This document shows, piece after piece, positions 1-5,978 of a stretch of 5,978 nt of DNA. The stretch spans positions 1 to 5,978 of the forward strand of contig JABDII010000475.1 in the NCBI GenBank assembly GCA_013003805.1, in the 5' to 3' direction. The translations under genes were made by a program, and so were the position numbers. How positions within the stretch are numbered: the stretch's first letter is position 1; each line of letters opens with the position of its first letter. The notes beneath the pieces were generated by a model, which saw only the letters and a list, made by a program, of their open reading frames with translations, searched no databases and had not been told where the DNA came from. The stretch is from Gemmatimonadales bacterium. GTDB lineage: Bacteria > Gemmatimonadota > Gemmatimonadetes > Gemmatimonadales > GWC2-71-9.

Positions 1-1494
1 GTGTTCGGCCGCGACAAGGCGGTCCTGATCTACTCTCCGGCGGAGGTGCATTACCTCTTTCCCGCCCCGATTACCCGCCGGCAGCTGATCGGCTACAAGC
101 TGGTCCGCTCGCAACTCCTCATCGTGCTGAACGTGGCAATCTTCGTCCTGTTGTTCGGCGCCGAACGCAACGGACTCCCGCTCGTCGCCCGAGCCGTGTC
201 GCTCTGGGTGCTGTTCTCCACCATCCACCTCCACCGCATCGGCGCGTCGTTCGTGCGCACCAGCCTGGCCCGCCACGGCTGGGCTGGTGCTCGCCGTCGT
301 GTTGGCTCGCTCATCGTGATTGCCGTCACCCTCCTGGCCGTCGTTTGGAGCGGTTTTGACGCGCTCCCCGAGGTCCGCGCGGCGCTCCAGGTAGACCTGA
401 GCACGCTGTTTCGAGTCTTGAGCGACATCGTCCACCGGCCAATTCCCACGGCCGTGTTGTTCCCCTTCCGGCTTGTGGTTGAGCCGTTCATTGCCTCGAG
501 TCTTGGCGAGTGGGGGTTGGCGCTCCTTCCCGCCGTCGTCATCCTAGCGCTCCACGTCGTGTGGGTCGTGCGATCGGATGCGGCCTTCGAGGAAGCCTCG
601 GCGGACGCGTCGCTCGAACGAGCCCGCTCCATCGAGACGATGCGAAGCGGCGGGGTGAGATCCATCAAAGGCAGGCCGGTGTCGCCCCCGATCTTCCGCC
701 TCGCGCCGGAGGGGTGGTCTGGCTTCGCCATCGTATGGAAGAACCTGGTTGCCGTGGACCGAGCCCAGCACCTCCGGCGGATGCTCGTGATCGCCATCTT
801 CGCAGCCGCCATCTTCTTCGCCATGTTCGCCGGCCGGGAGGCCGAGTGGGCTAAGCTCGTGAGCGGCCTCCTCGTGGGGTGGGCCGCCATGTGGCTTCTA
901 TTCGGTCCGCTCTGGGTGAGAAACGACTTGAGGAGCGACCTCGTAAACGTCGATCTTTTACGTACTTACCCCATCGGCGGCAGAACCGTTGTAGCGGCAG
1001 AGGCCGCGTCCTCGGCAATTGTACTGACCGCGGCACAGCTCGGGCTCCTCCTGCTTGCGACCCTGGCCTCGCTTGGCATTCGGGACCTCGGGCTATCGGA
1101 AGGAGCGCGTGCAGCCCTCTTCGTCGGTGCCGCCGTGGTGCTTCCCGCCATCAACCTCGTCGGGATGCTGATCCAGAATGGAATTGCGCTGTTCTTTCCG
1201 GCCTGGGTGACCCTGGGGCCGAGGCGGCCGAGTGGGGTGGAAGCCCTGGGACAAAGCATGCTGGTGACCGTGCCCTATCTCCTGGCGCTGGCGTTCGCGC
1301 TGGCGGGGCCATTCGCCGTCGGGTACGGCGCGGCGGTGCTCCTCGCCCCACTCTTGGGGTTCGGATCATACGTTGCTGGGGTAATCGTGCTCCTGCTGGG
1401 GGCTGCGCTCGAGGTCTTCCTGATCGTGGAGTGGCTCGGCGGCGTCTACGACCGGCTCGACCCCTCGAAGACCGAGCTCGCCGGAGCCCGCTGA
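1..1494 (+). CDS. Putative ABC-exporter-type polytopic membrane protein (5' end probably truncated)
   Basis: This is probably the membrane-spanning part of an ABC transporter, acting in the inner membrane with a separate ATPase that is not in the window; the substrate is unknown. The visible 497 residues hold hydrophobic stretches at about 38-53, 102-116, 171-190, 261-277, 285-304, 336-358, 370-398, 420-450 and 455-477. A charged cytoplasmic-looking loop spans about 191-258. Conserved-looking blocks include SPAEVHYLFPAPITRRQL (residues 12-29), NDLRSDLVNVDLLRTYPI (308-325) and FFPAWVTLGPRRPSGVEALG (398-417). These resemble the putative ABC exporter family (PF16962) as I remember it. The frame is open at base 1, and the first residues already look like the middle of the family, so the GTG at position 1 is probably an internal valine codon and the true start lies upstream. 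The stop is TGA at 1492-1494. It converges with xerD across 10 nt. The membrane protein call is sure; the family call is moderately sure. Confidence 0.72.
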   Translation: MFGRDKAVLIYSPAEVHYLFPAPITRRQLIGYKLVRSQLLIVLNVAIFVLLFGAERNGLPLVARAVSLWVLFSTIHLHRIGASFVRTSLARHGWAGARRRVGSLIVIAVTLLAVVWSGFDALPEVRAALQVDLSTLFRVLSDIVHRPIPTAVLFPFRLVVEPFIASSLGEWGLALLPAVVILALHVVWVVRSDAAFEEASADASLERARSIETMRSGGVRSIKGRPVSPPIFRLAPEGWSGFAIVWKNLVAVDRAQHLRRMLVIAIFAAAIFFAMFAGREAEWAKLVSGLLVGWAAMWLLFGPLWVRNDLRSDLVNVDLLRTYPIGGRTVVAAEAASSAIVLTAAQLGLLLLATLASLGIRDLGLSEGARAALFVGAAVVLPAINLVGMLIQNGIALFFPAWVTLGPRRPSGVEALGQSMLVTVPYLLALAFALAGPFAVGYGAAVLLAPLLGFGSYVAGVIVLLLGAALEVFLIVEWLGGVYDRLDPSKTELAGAR

Positions 1495-1508
1495 CGTCGA
1501 GACGTCAG
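1491..1508. repeat. Perfect palindrome at the convergent gene ends; possible bidirectional transcription stop
   Basis: CTGACGTC, a 2-nt centre GA, then GACGTCAG: two perfectly complementary 8-nt arms. The + strand gene's TGA stop (1492-1494) and the xerD TGA stop (complement 1505-1507) fall at mirror-image positions within the arms. As RNA it would fold into about 7 pairs closed by the loop CGAG from either strand. No T-run follows on either side, so it is not a classical intrinsic terminator. The palindrome is certain; any terminator role is inferred only from its position. Confidence 0.6.
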
Positions 1509-2437
1509 GCCCGCGGATGGAACCGCTTGTGGACCGAGCGCAGGTACTCGCGGTCAACGTGAGTGTAGAGCTGCGTGGTGGATAGATCGGCGTGGCCCAA
1601 CATCTCCTGGACCGCTCGGAGGTCGGCCCCGCCCTCGAGCAAGTGAGTGGCGAACGAGTGGCGCAGCGTGTGGGGCGTGACCCGCTTGGTGATCCCGGCG
1701 CGCTCTGCATGCCGCTTGACGATGCCCCAGGCGCCCACCCGTGAAAGGGGCGCGCCCCGGGCATTGAGGAGAAGACGATTCTGGGTGTGTCCTTTGTCCA
1801 GGTCGGGGCGGGTGCTGTGGAGGTAGACTGAGACTGCGCCGATCACGCTTCGACCGATGGGGACCAGTCGCTCCTTCCCGCCCTTGCCGAACACCCGCAC
1901 CAGCCCCTCGCTCGCCATCAGCTGGTTTGTCTCGAGCCCGCACAACTCGGAGACCCTGAGCCCCGCCCCATAGGCCAGCTCGAGCAGTGTCCGGTCGCGC
2001 CAGGCCATCGGTTCGTCCGGTTGAGGGGAGCCGAGGAGCGCCTCGACTTCCGTGACCGAGAGCGTGGTTGGCAGCGTTCGGCCACGCCGAGGGCTCTCCA
2101 ACCGGTCGCTCGGATCGACCGTGATTTTCCCTTCTCCGACGAGGAACGAGAAGTACGTGCGAATGGATGACACGTGCCGCCGGATGGTGGCCGGGCTTTG
2201 CCCCAGATCCTTGAGCGAGAATACGAAGTCGCGGAGCATGCCGCGGGTTACCGTGGCGGGGTCGCGGGCCCCGCGACCGCGCGCGAACTCGCCCAGCCGC
2301 CGGATGTCACGCGCGTAGTTCGACACGGTGTTGTCGCTACTTCCCGCCTCGAGCGTCAGGTATTCCCGGAACCCGTCGATCCAGAAGTCGCGCTCAACTT
2401 CTTCCCGCACCTGCTCGAAGGCCTTGGTCGCACTCAT
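1505..2437 (-). CDS. xerD: Site-specific tyrosine recombinase XerD
   Basis: XerC/XerD recombinases resolve chromosome dimers at the dif site at the replication terminus, usually as a XerC-XerD pair with FtsK. The 310-residue protein is full length (E. coli XerD has 298). The N-terminal core-binding domain covers about 16-110 and the catalytic domain about 125-300. All six active-site residues are visible: R161 in GAGLRVSEL, K185 in GKGGKERLVP, H256 and R259 in TPHTLRHSFATHLL, H282 in LGHADLSTTQ and the nucleophile Y291. They are offset from E. coli XerD by a constant 12-13 residues. The C-terminus ends in HPRA as in E. coli XerD, which favours XerD over XerC or an integrase. The ATG at 2437 forms an ATGA overlap with the upstream dedA stop and has AGAGG 10 nt upstream; a GTG at 2461 is less likely. 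It is last in the operon. Nothing nearby suggests a mobile element, so it is probably the housekeeping enzyme. Confidence 0.93.
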   Translation of the reverse strand: MSATKAFEQVREEVERDFWIDGFREYLTLEAGSSDNTVSNYARDIRRLGEFARGRGARDPATVTRGMLRDFVFSLKDLGQSPATIRRHVSSIRTYFSFLVGEGKITVDPSDRLESPRRGRTLPTTLSVTEVEALLGSPQPDEPMAWRDRTLLELAYGAGLRVSELCGLETNQLMASEGLVRVFGKGGKERLVPIGRSVIGAVSVYLHSTRPDLDKGHTQNRLLLNARGAPLSRVGAWGIVKRHAERAGITKRVTPHTLRHSFATHLLEGGADLRAVQEMLGHADLSTTQLYTHVDREYLRSVHKRFHPRA

Positions 2438-3477
2438 TCGGCTGGGGCCTCTGTCCGCCACCGCTCGGTGAGGGTGCCGAGCTCGGCCTCAGTCACACCC
2501 AAGAGCGCGGCCGCGCGTGAGATCATCCACGTTTCATGCCGGCTCAATCCCGTGTCGCGGATGGCCGCGCGATGCATCCGTTCCAGTACCCCCAGCCGCT
2601 CGTTCAAGCTGTACGTCTCCTTGATTCGCTCAGCGCTCTTCTCCAGCTCTCCTTCGGTGGCCCGCTCGATCCCGGGTGACGTGAGATCCCAGCGCTCCGT
2701 AAGGTGGGTCTCCACCAGGTGCCGGTCTTCCTCTCCCAATGTGCTGTCGGCCGAGGCCAGGTCCAACACCAGGGCGGCGGCGGAGCGGAGTGCCGGATCG
2801 GCGGTCGCCAAGGGATCCGTTCCGGCTTCCTGAAACGCTTGTTCGAGTCGTTGCCATACTCGGCGACGGCGTTCACGGATACGGCCCACGATCCACCAGA
2901 CGACGAGCGCGAGCGCCACCAGACCTACGACACCCAGCACCGCGTTCACGCCCGACACCATCCCGGTCACCGTTTCCCAGTTGGCGCCAAGAAATGCCGC
3001 CGCCGTCGTGAGGGCGCCGTACCAGATACCCGAGGCAACGGCCAAAGGGATGAGGGCGCGCGGGGCGCTCAACTTGACCAATCCAGCGAAGGCTGGAACC
3101 ACCGCGCGGATGCCGGGAAGAAACCGGGTGATGAAGATGCCGGCCACGCCGAAGCGGATGTACTCCCGTTCGATGGCGGCAATGGCGGAGGGTGAGAGCA
3201 GTCGGCGGCCCAAGCGGCCGCTGAGAATCGACCGGCCATAGGTCCTGGTGGCAACATAGACGGCGATGGCACCCGCCGTATTCGCGACCCAGGTGACCAG
3301 AAAGACGTTGAGGGGGGTCGTGAGCCCACGCTGGGCCAGGAAGGCACCCAGCGCCACCGCGGTATCGGCCGGCACCAGGGGGATGATATTCTCCACCGTC
3401 GCCAACACACCGATCACGAGGTACACGGTCGGCGCGGGAAGCGCCAGCAGCCACTCCAGCAATCCTTCGATCAGCAC
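2434..3477 (-). CDS. DedA-family (VTT domain) membrane protein with C-terminal TerB-like domain
   Basis: DedA/VTT proteins are inner-membrane transporters linked to recycling of undecaprenyl phosphate and phospholipids and to membrane energetics. Residues 1-200 are the DedA part. E29 and D38 lie in ENIIPLVPAD, and FITRFLPGIRAVVPAFAGL (115-133) carries the arginine pair R118 and R124, spaced six apart like the essential R130/R136 of E. coli YqjA. Hydrophobic segments lie at about 10-28, 54-76, 140-165 and 176-199. A basic stretch RERRRR (201-206) marks the cytoplasmic side. Residues about 230-340 form a soluble helical domain with two acidic repeats, D244-STLGEED and D308-TGLSRHE, which look like a TerB/DjlA-N type fold. 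Ordinary DedA proteins are about 200-220 residues, so at 347 this one carries an extra domain. It starts with GTG inside the ispF stop (GTGCTGA, 7-nt overlap), with GGAG very close upstream. DedA is sure; TerB is a likely call from pattern. Confidence 0.88.
   Translation of the reverse strand: MLIEGLLEWLLALPAPTVYLVIGVLATVENIIPLVPADTAVALGAFLAQRGLTTPLNVFLVTWVANTAGAIAVYVATRTYGRSILSGRLGRRLLSPSAIAAIEREYIRFGVAGIFITRFLPGIRAVVPAFAGLVKLSAPRALIPLAVASGIWYGALTTAAAFLGANWETVTGMVSGVNAVLGVVGLVALALVVWWIVGRIRERRRRVWQRLEQAFQEAGTDPLATADPALRSAAALVLDLASADSTLGEEDRHLVETHLTERWDLTSPGIERATEGELEKSAERIKETYSLNERLGVLERMHRAAIRDTGLSRHETWMISRAAALLGVTEAELGTLTERWRTEAPAE
2448..2452 (-). promoter_or_regulatory. Likely ribosome binding site of xerD
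   Basis: AGAGG on the - strand lies 10 nt before the ATG at 2437, inside the last codons of the dedA-family gene. It supports the ATG start over the GTG at 2461, which lies upstream of this motif. The match is partial, and reinitiation through the ATGA overlap could be enough on its own. Confidence 0.4.
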
Positions 3478-3944
3478 GGCTCCAGCGTAGCCACGGCGAG
3501 CACCGCGATCCCTTCACCGCGGCCGATGAAGCCCATCCCTTCGTTGGTCTTCGGCTTCACGCAGATACCATCGGGCGGAAGCCCCAGCGCTTCGGCCAGC
3601 CCTCGGCGAATGGCGGGGAGGGCGGGCCCGAGCTTGGGGCGCTCCAAGATGATGGTGAGGTCGGCCTGCACGGCGCGGTACCCTTGCTGTTTGACTCGTT
3701 CGTGCGCCGCCCGAAGCAGCGCCAGTGAGTCGGCGTCCTTCCAGGTGGCGTCGGTGTCGGGAAAGAGCTCGCCGATGTTTCCGATGCCCGCGGCACCGAG
3801 GATGGCGTCGGTCAGCGCGTGGGCCGCGGCGTCGGCATCAGAGTGCCCCTCGAGTCCCCGATCGCTCGGGATGTGTTCCCCGCCGAGGATGAGCGGACGG
3901 CCGCTCACGAGGCGGTGCGAGTCGTAACCGATCCCTACGCGCAC
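3471..3944 (-). CDS. ispF: 2-C-methyl-D-erythritol 2,4-cyclodiphosphate synthase
   Basis: IspF converts CDP-methylerythritol 2-phosphate to methylerythritol cyclodiphosphate and CMP in the cytoplasmic MEP pathway to isopentenyl diphosphate. The 157 residues match the family's usual length. The N-terminus GIGYDSHRL supplies metal ligands D8 and H10. EGHSDADAAAHALTDAILGA (residues 32-51) supplies active-site H34 and metal ligand H42. The C-terminal signature KTNEGMGFIGRGEGIA (132-147) is present. The enzyme is normally a homotrimer with active sites at subunit interfaces. The start is a GTG, fixed by the conserved MRVGIGYD beginning, and it overlaps the end of mqnC by 10 nt. The stop overlaps the dedA-family start by 7 nt. 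IspD, the common neighbour or fusion partner, is not present. Its place between menaquinone genes and a lipid-carrier transporter gene fits supply of polyprenyl chains, which is inference. Confidence 0.96.
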   Translation of the reverse strand: MRVGIGYDSHRLVSGRPLILGGEHIPSDRGLEGHSDADAAAHALTDAILGAAGIGNIGELFPDTDATWKDADSLALLRAAHERVKQQGYRAVQADLTIILERPKLGPALPAIRRGLAEALGLPPDGICVKPKTNEGMGFIGRGEGIAVLAVATLEPC

Positions 3945-4993
3945 ACCGCTTCTGCCGCGATGACCGAGTAGTCTTGGCGCCGGCGCATGGGAACAAAGCC
4001 CGCATCGGAGATCGACCGCTCCATTTCCTCGATCGTGGCGCGGTAGGTTGTTCCGGCGGCGCTCACGACGTTCTCTTCCATCATGAGGCTGCCGAAGTCA
4101 TTGGCCCCAAAGCGCAGCGCAATCTGGCCGACCTTGAGCCCCATGGTGACCCACGAGGATTGAATGTTCGGAATATTGTCACACACGATCCGTCCCAGGG
4201 CGAGCGTGCGGAGATAGGCCACGGCGTTCGTCTTCGGCATGTCGGCCATCTCGGTCCCCTCGGGCTGGAGGGGCCAGCAGATGAAGGCGGTGAATCCGCC
4301 GGTCCGCCGCTGAAGGTCGCGAATGCGGAAGAGGTGTTCGATGCGATCGGCGTCGCTTTCACCGAGACCGTACATCATAGTCACCGATGTTTTCATCCCC
4401 TGCCGATGGGCCTCCTCCTGCACTCCCAGCCACTCCTCAGTCTGGGCCTTTTTCTTGGCCACGCGCTCCCGCACCGAATCGACCAGGATCTCGCCACCGC
4501 CCCCGGGAATGCTGTCGAGCCCGGCTTGCTTCAATTCACGGATCACCTCCGGAACGGTCATCCCGAAGCGCTGGGCGAAGAACACGACCTCCGAGGGAGA
4601 GAACCCGTGCACGTGAATCGAATGATGTGCCTTGATGTAGCGCAGCAGATCGAGATACCACTCGAAGGGGATGTAGGGATTGTGTCCCCCCTGGAGTAGA
4701 ATCTGGACCCCGCCGAGTGCCTTGCACTCGTCGATCTTCTCACCGATGGCCTCGAAGCTCAGGACATACCCCTCGTGGTCCTTGGGCCGCCGGTAGAACG
4801 CGCAGAATTTGCAGTCCGCGACACACACATTGGTGTAGTTGATGTTGCGGTCGATGATGTACGTGACGGTGTTCTCCGGATGGAGCCGCCACCGCTCACG
4901 ATCGGCGAGGAGGCCGAGCTCGAGGAGACTCGCGTTCTGGTACAGCTCGAGCGCTTCGATGAACTCGCCGGAATTCCGATCCACGTAGGACAT
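3935..4993 (-). CDS. mqnC: Cyclic dehypoxanthinyl futalosine synthase (radical SAM)
   Basis: MqnC uses a 4Fe-4S cluster and S-adenosylmethionine to cyclise dehypoxanthine futalosine, a late step of the futalosine menaquinone pathway. The 352-residue protein is the usual length. The radical SAM motif CxxxCxxC is at C57, C61 and C64 in NVCVADCKFCAFYR. Further family blocks are LLQGGHNPYIPFEWY (99-113), SIPGGGGEILVDSVR (161-175) and VTMMYGLGESDADRIEH (204-220). VADCKFCAFYR and the QGGHNP block fit MqnC better than its paralogue MqnE, whose C-terminus is also present at the right edge of the window. The ATG at 4993 lies 2 nt after the mqnA stop and has GGCGG 7 nt upstream. The open frame runs 106 codons further upstream, but that part lies inside mqnA and does not look like protein. 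The 3' end overlaps ispF by 10 nt. Confidence 0.94.
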   Translation of the reverse strand: MSYVDRNSGEFIEALELYQNASLLELGLLADRERWRLHPENTVTYIIDRNINYTNVCVADCKFCAFYRRPKDHEGYVLSFEAIGEKIDECKALGGVQILLQGGHNPYIPFEWYLDLLRYIKAHHSIHVHGFSPSEVVFFAQRFGMTVPEVIRELKQAGLDSIPGGGGEILVDSVRERVAKKKAQTEEWLGVQEEAHRQGMKTSVTMMYGLGESDADRIEHLFRIRDLQRRTGGFTAFICWPLQPEGTEMADMPKTNAVAYLRTLALGRIVCDNIPNIQSSWVTMGLKVGQIALRFGANDFGSLMMEENVVSAAGTTYRATIEEMERSISDAGFVPMRRRQDYSVIAAEAVCA

Positions 4994-4995
4994 CG

Positions 4996-5817
4996 TCACG
5001 CCGCCGTGATAAACGAGAGAGATCCATCCGGCACGAGCCCATCGTGGGCCAACCGCCGGAAGAAATCGGTGAGTCCCGCCAGGTGGCGGTAGGTGAGCGC
5101 GTAGTCCAGATCGCTCAGGTAGGACCGGCAGACTCCGAGGTCCAACCCGGTGGCGTCCGACGCCTGGTCCGCCAATGCATCCAGATGCGCCATACCCCAT
5201 GCCCGGCTGTCCAACAGGCGCTGGTGGATGTCGCGAACGCGATCTTGGTCTGACGCGCGTCGCGCAGCCCACACCGCGAACACGAACGGGAGGCCGGTCC
5301 AGTCGTGCCACGCCTGTCCCAGGTCGATTCGGACGGGGTACGTGTCCCGTGCCTCGAGCATGAGGGCCGCATCACCGATGACCAGCACTGCCTGGTGCGG
5401 CAATTCAGCCAGGGCCTCCAGATCTCCGGCCTCGGCTCGAACCGTGGCGAACCGAGGCGCCACATTCCACCGATGGCGGCACAACAGTTCGAGCAGCAGC
5501 ACCGAGGTCCGCGAGGACGCGCTCAGCAATACCGTGGCCTGATCGAGTTCCATCGGAGGGCGCTTGGCAAAGAGGGCTACACTGTGCACGGGGCCGTCGC
5601 AACTGATCGCCAGGTCGGACAGCAGGTGATACTGTGACGCTCGGCGCGCGTACTCGACGGCAGAGATGACGCTCACGTCCAACTCCCCCGCGGCCAACAG
5701 ATCGTTCAATTCAGATGCGGTTCCCGTGACCAGTTCAGCCGGCATCTCGACAACACCGCGATCAACCGCGGCGTACACCGGGTAACAGTTGATCCAGGGA
5801 ATCCGGCCGAGCTTCAT
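4996..5817 (-). CDS. mqnA: Chorismate dehydratase, menaquinone biosynthesis
   Basis: MqnA removes water from chorismate to give 3-[(1-carboxyvinyl)oxy]benzoate, the committed first step of the futalosine menaquinone pathway, in the cytoplasm. The 273 residues match the family, which has a periplasmic-binding-protein-like two-lobed fold. Recognisable blocks are the N-terminal GRIPWINCYPV (4-14, corresponding to the conserved S-x-L-N-x-x-P region), GELDVSVISAVEYA (44-57), GPVHSVALFAKRP (75-87), SASSRTSVLLLELL (99-112), VIGDAAL (146-152) and WTGLPFVFAVW (173-183). There is no signal peptide, which fits an enzyme rather than a transport-binding protein. The ATG at 5817 overlaps the upstream mqnE stop as ATGA, and I see no good ribosome binding site before it, so translation probably depends on coupling. 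mqnC follows after 2 nt. Confidence 0.94.
   Translation of the reverse strand: MKLGRIPWINCYPVYAAVDRGVVEMPAELVTGTASELNDLLAAGELDVSVISAVEYARRASQYHLLSDLAISCDGPVHSVALFAKRPPMELDQATVLLSASSRTSVLLLELLCRHRWNVAPRFATVRAEAGDLEALAELPHQAVLVIGDAALMLEARDTYPVRIDLGQAWHDWTGLPFVFAVWAARRASDQDRVRDIHQRLLDSRAWGMAHLDALADQASDATGLDLGVCRSYLSDLDYALTYRHLAGLTDFFRRLAHDGLVPDGSLSFITAA
5001..5005 (-). promoter_or_regulatory. Likely ribosome binding site of mqnC
   Basis: GGCGG on the - strand lies 7 nt before the mqnC ATG, inside the last codons of mqnA. It is one mismatch from GGAGG and helps choose the ATG at 4993 over starts further upstream. In GC-rich DNA such a match is weak evidence alone. Confidence 0.35.
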
Positions 5818-5978
5818 GCCGCGTGTACGACCGGCAGGCCGCGGCCCCTCAAGGTGGGCGGAGGGGGAACGTGATCGAACTCTTCACGCACAGCCTGGTA
5901 CAAGCTGTCGCGCTCGACCGGTCGCTTGCCGGCACTCCGGATGAGCTCGACCAGTCCGTGATACGGGAGGTGCATCTC
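5814..5978 (-). CDS. mqnE: C-terminal end of aminodeoxyfutalosine synthase (partial at window edge)
   Basis: Only the last 54 codons are present; the frame is open at the window edge and ends in TGA at 5816-5814. MqnE is a radical SAM enzyme that joins the MqnA product to the adenosyl group of SAM to make aminodeoxyfutalosine. The readable part, GLVELIRSAGKRPVERDSLY (residues 8-27 of the fragment), resembles the end of MqnE proteins, where a helix with IReAG is followed by PVERDxLY. A loose tail with four prolines (HVPPPPTLRGRGLPV) follows. The catalytic cysteines would lie outside the window. Its 4-nt ATGA overlap with mqnA and the common mqnE-mqnA-mqnC clustering strengthen the call. The alternative is another radical SAM enzyme of the MqnC/MqnE/CofH group. 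Confidence 0.72.
   Translation of the reverse strand, partial: EMHLPYHGLVELIRSAGKRPVERDSLYQAVREEFDHVPPPPTLRGRGLPVVHAA

Larger units (their letters stand above)
1505..5978 (-). other. Probable operon mqnE-mqnA-mqnC-ispF-dedA/terB-xerD
   Basis: Six genes run in the same direction. The junctions, in transcription order, are a 4-nt overlap, a 2-nt gap, a 10-nt overlap, a 7-nt overlap and a 4-nt overlap. No space remains for an internal terminator or an ordinary intergenic promoter, so one polycistronic message is the simplest reading. The leading promoter is beyond the right edge. The first four genes serve menaquinone and isoprenoid synthesis; the last two serve the membrane and chromosome maintenance. 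Confidence 0.8.

Noticed and set aside
93..890. 265-codon open frame on the - strand inside the membrane protein gene
   Set aside because: Its product is Arg/Ser/Thr-rich with no recognisable domain, while the + strand frame gives clear membrane helices; it is an antisense shadow of GC-rich coding DNA.
879..1562. 227-codon + strand open frame crossing the convergent junction
   Set aside because: It is out of frame with the membrane protein, low in hydrophobic residues, Arg-rich and without domains, and it runs into the xerD antisense strand.
1505..2437. Tyrosine recombinase as the integrase of a mobile element
   Set aside because: Close XerD-like active-site spacing, the HPRA C-terminus, housekeeping neighbours and the lack of a tRNA, att repeats or phage genes favour the chromosomal Xer enzyme.
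2438..2461. Alternative GTG start for xerD adding eight residues
   Set aside because: The ATG at 2437 forms an ATGA overlap with the preceding stop and has an AGAGG motif upstream; the added residues MADRGPSR show no family similarity.
2174..2833. 219-codon + strand open frame opposite xerD and the dedA-family gene
   Set aside because: It overlaps two well-supported genes, has Ser/Arg-rich low-information sequence and shows no domain.
2434..3477. Calling the TerB-like protein a tellurite-resistance gene
   Set aside because: No other ter genes are present, and TerB-like domains occur in many unrelated contexts; the DedA part and the operon point to lipid or membrane functions.
3974..4699. 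241-codon + strand open frame opposite mqnC
   Set aside because: It is antisense to a clear radical SAM gene and has shadow-like His/Pro/Gly-rich composition.
4994..5311. 106-codon N-terminal extension of the mqnC reading frame, giving a 458-residue protein
   Set aside because: It lies wholly inside mqnA, is rich in Arg, Pro and Gly as out-of-frame GC-rich DNA tends to be, and MqnC proteins begin near the ATG at 4993.
1..5978. A previously undescribed defence, mobile or biosynthetic system
   Set aside because: Every gene except the membrane exporter fits a known housekeeping family; I found no CRISPR-like repeats, reverse transcriptase, toxin-antitoxin pair or transposase.

Overview
The window is GC-rich, gene-dense bacterial chromosome with almost no intergenic DNA. 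Its content points to a Gram-negative-type bacterium that makes menaquinone by the futalosine (Mqn) route and isoprenoids by the MEP route. The gene set and protein flavour would fit Gemmatimonadota or a relative. That placement is inference, because no marker gene is present.

Layout. On the + strand, positions 1-1494 hold the 3' part of a polytopic membrane protein resembling the putative ABC-exporter family (PF16962 type). Its 5' end is probably cut by the window edge. Everything else is on the - strand and reads right to left as one tightly packed run: the tail of mqnE (5814-5978, cut by the window edge), mqnA (4996-5817), mqnC (3935-4993), ispF (3471-3944), a DedA-family membrane protein with a C-terminal TerB-like domain (2434-3477), and a XerD-type tyrosine recombinase (1505-2437). 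The junctions are a 4-nt overlap, a 2-nt gap, a 10-nt overlap, a 7-nt overlap and a 4-nt overlap, so the run is almost certainly one transcript with translational coupling. Its promoter must lie to the right of the window.

How the genes work together. MqnA dehydrates chorismate, MqnE joins the product to SAM-derived adenosine, and MqnC cyclises the later dehypoxanthine intermediate. IspF feeds the MEP pathway that supplies the polyprenyl side chain. The DedA protein belongs to a family linked to transport of undecaprenyl phosphate and phospholipids. This gives a loose quinone, isoprenoid and lipid-carrier theme, ending with a housekeeping recombinase that is probably a passenger on the operon.

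The two transcription units converge on a 10-nt gap. Both stop codons sit symmetrically inside an 18-nt palindrome there. The observations most worth following up are the DedA-TerB domain fusion, the palindrome and the linked quinone/isoprenoid operon. I see no mobile element, CRISPR array, RNA gene or defence system. No stretch longer than 300 bases lacks a gene.
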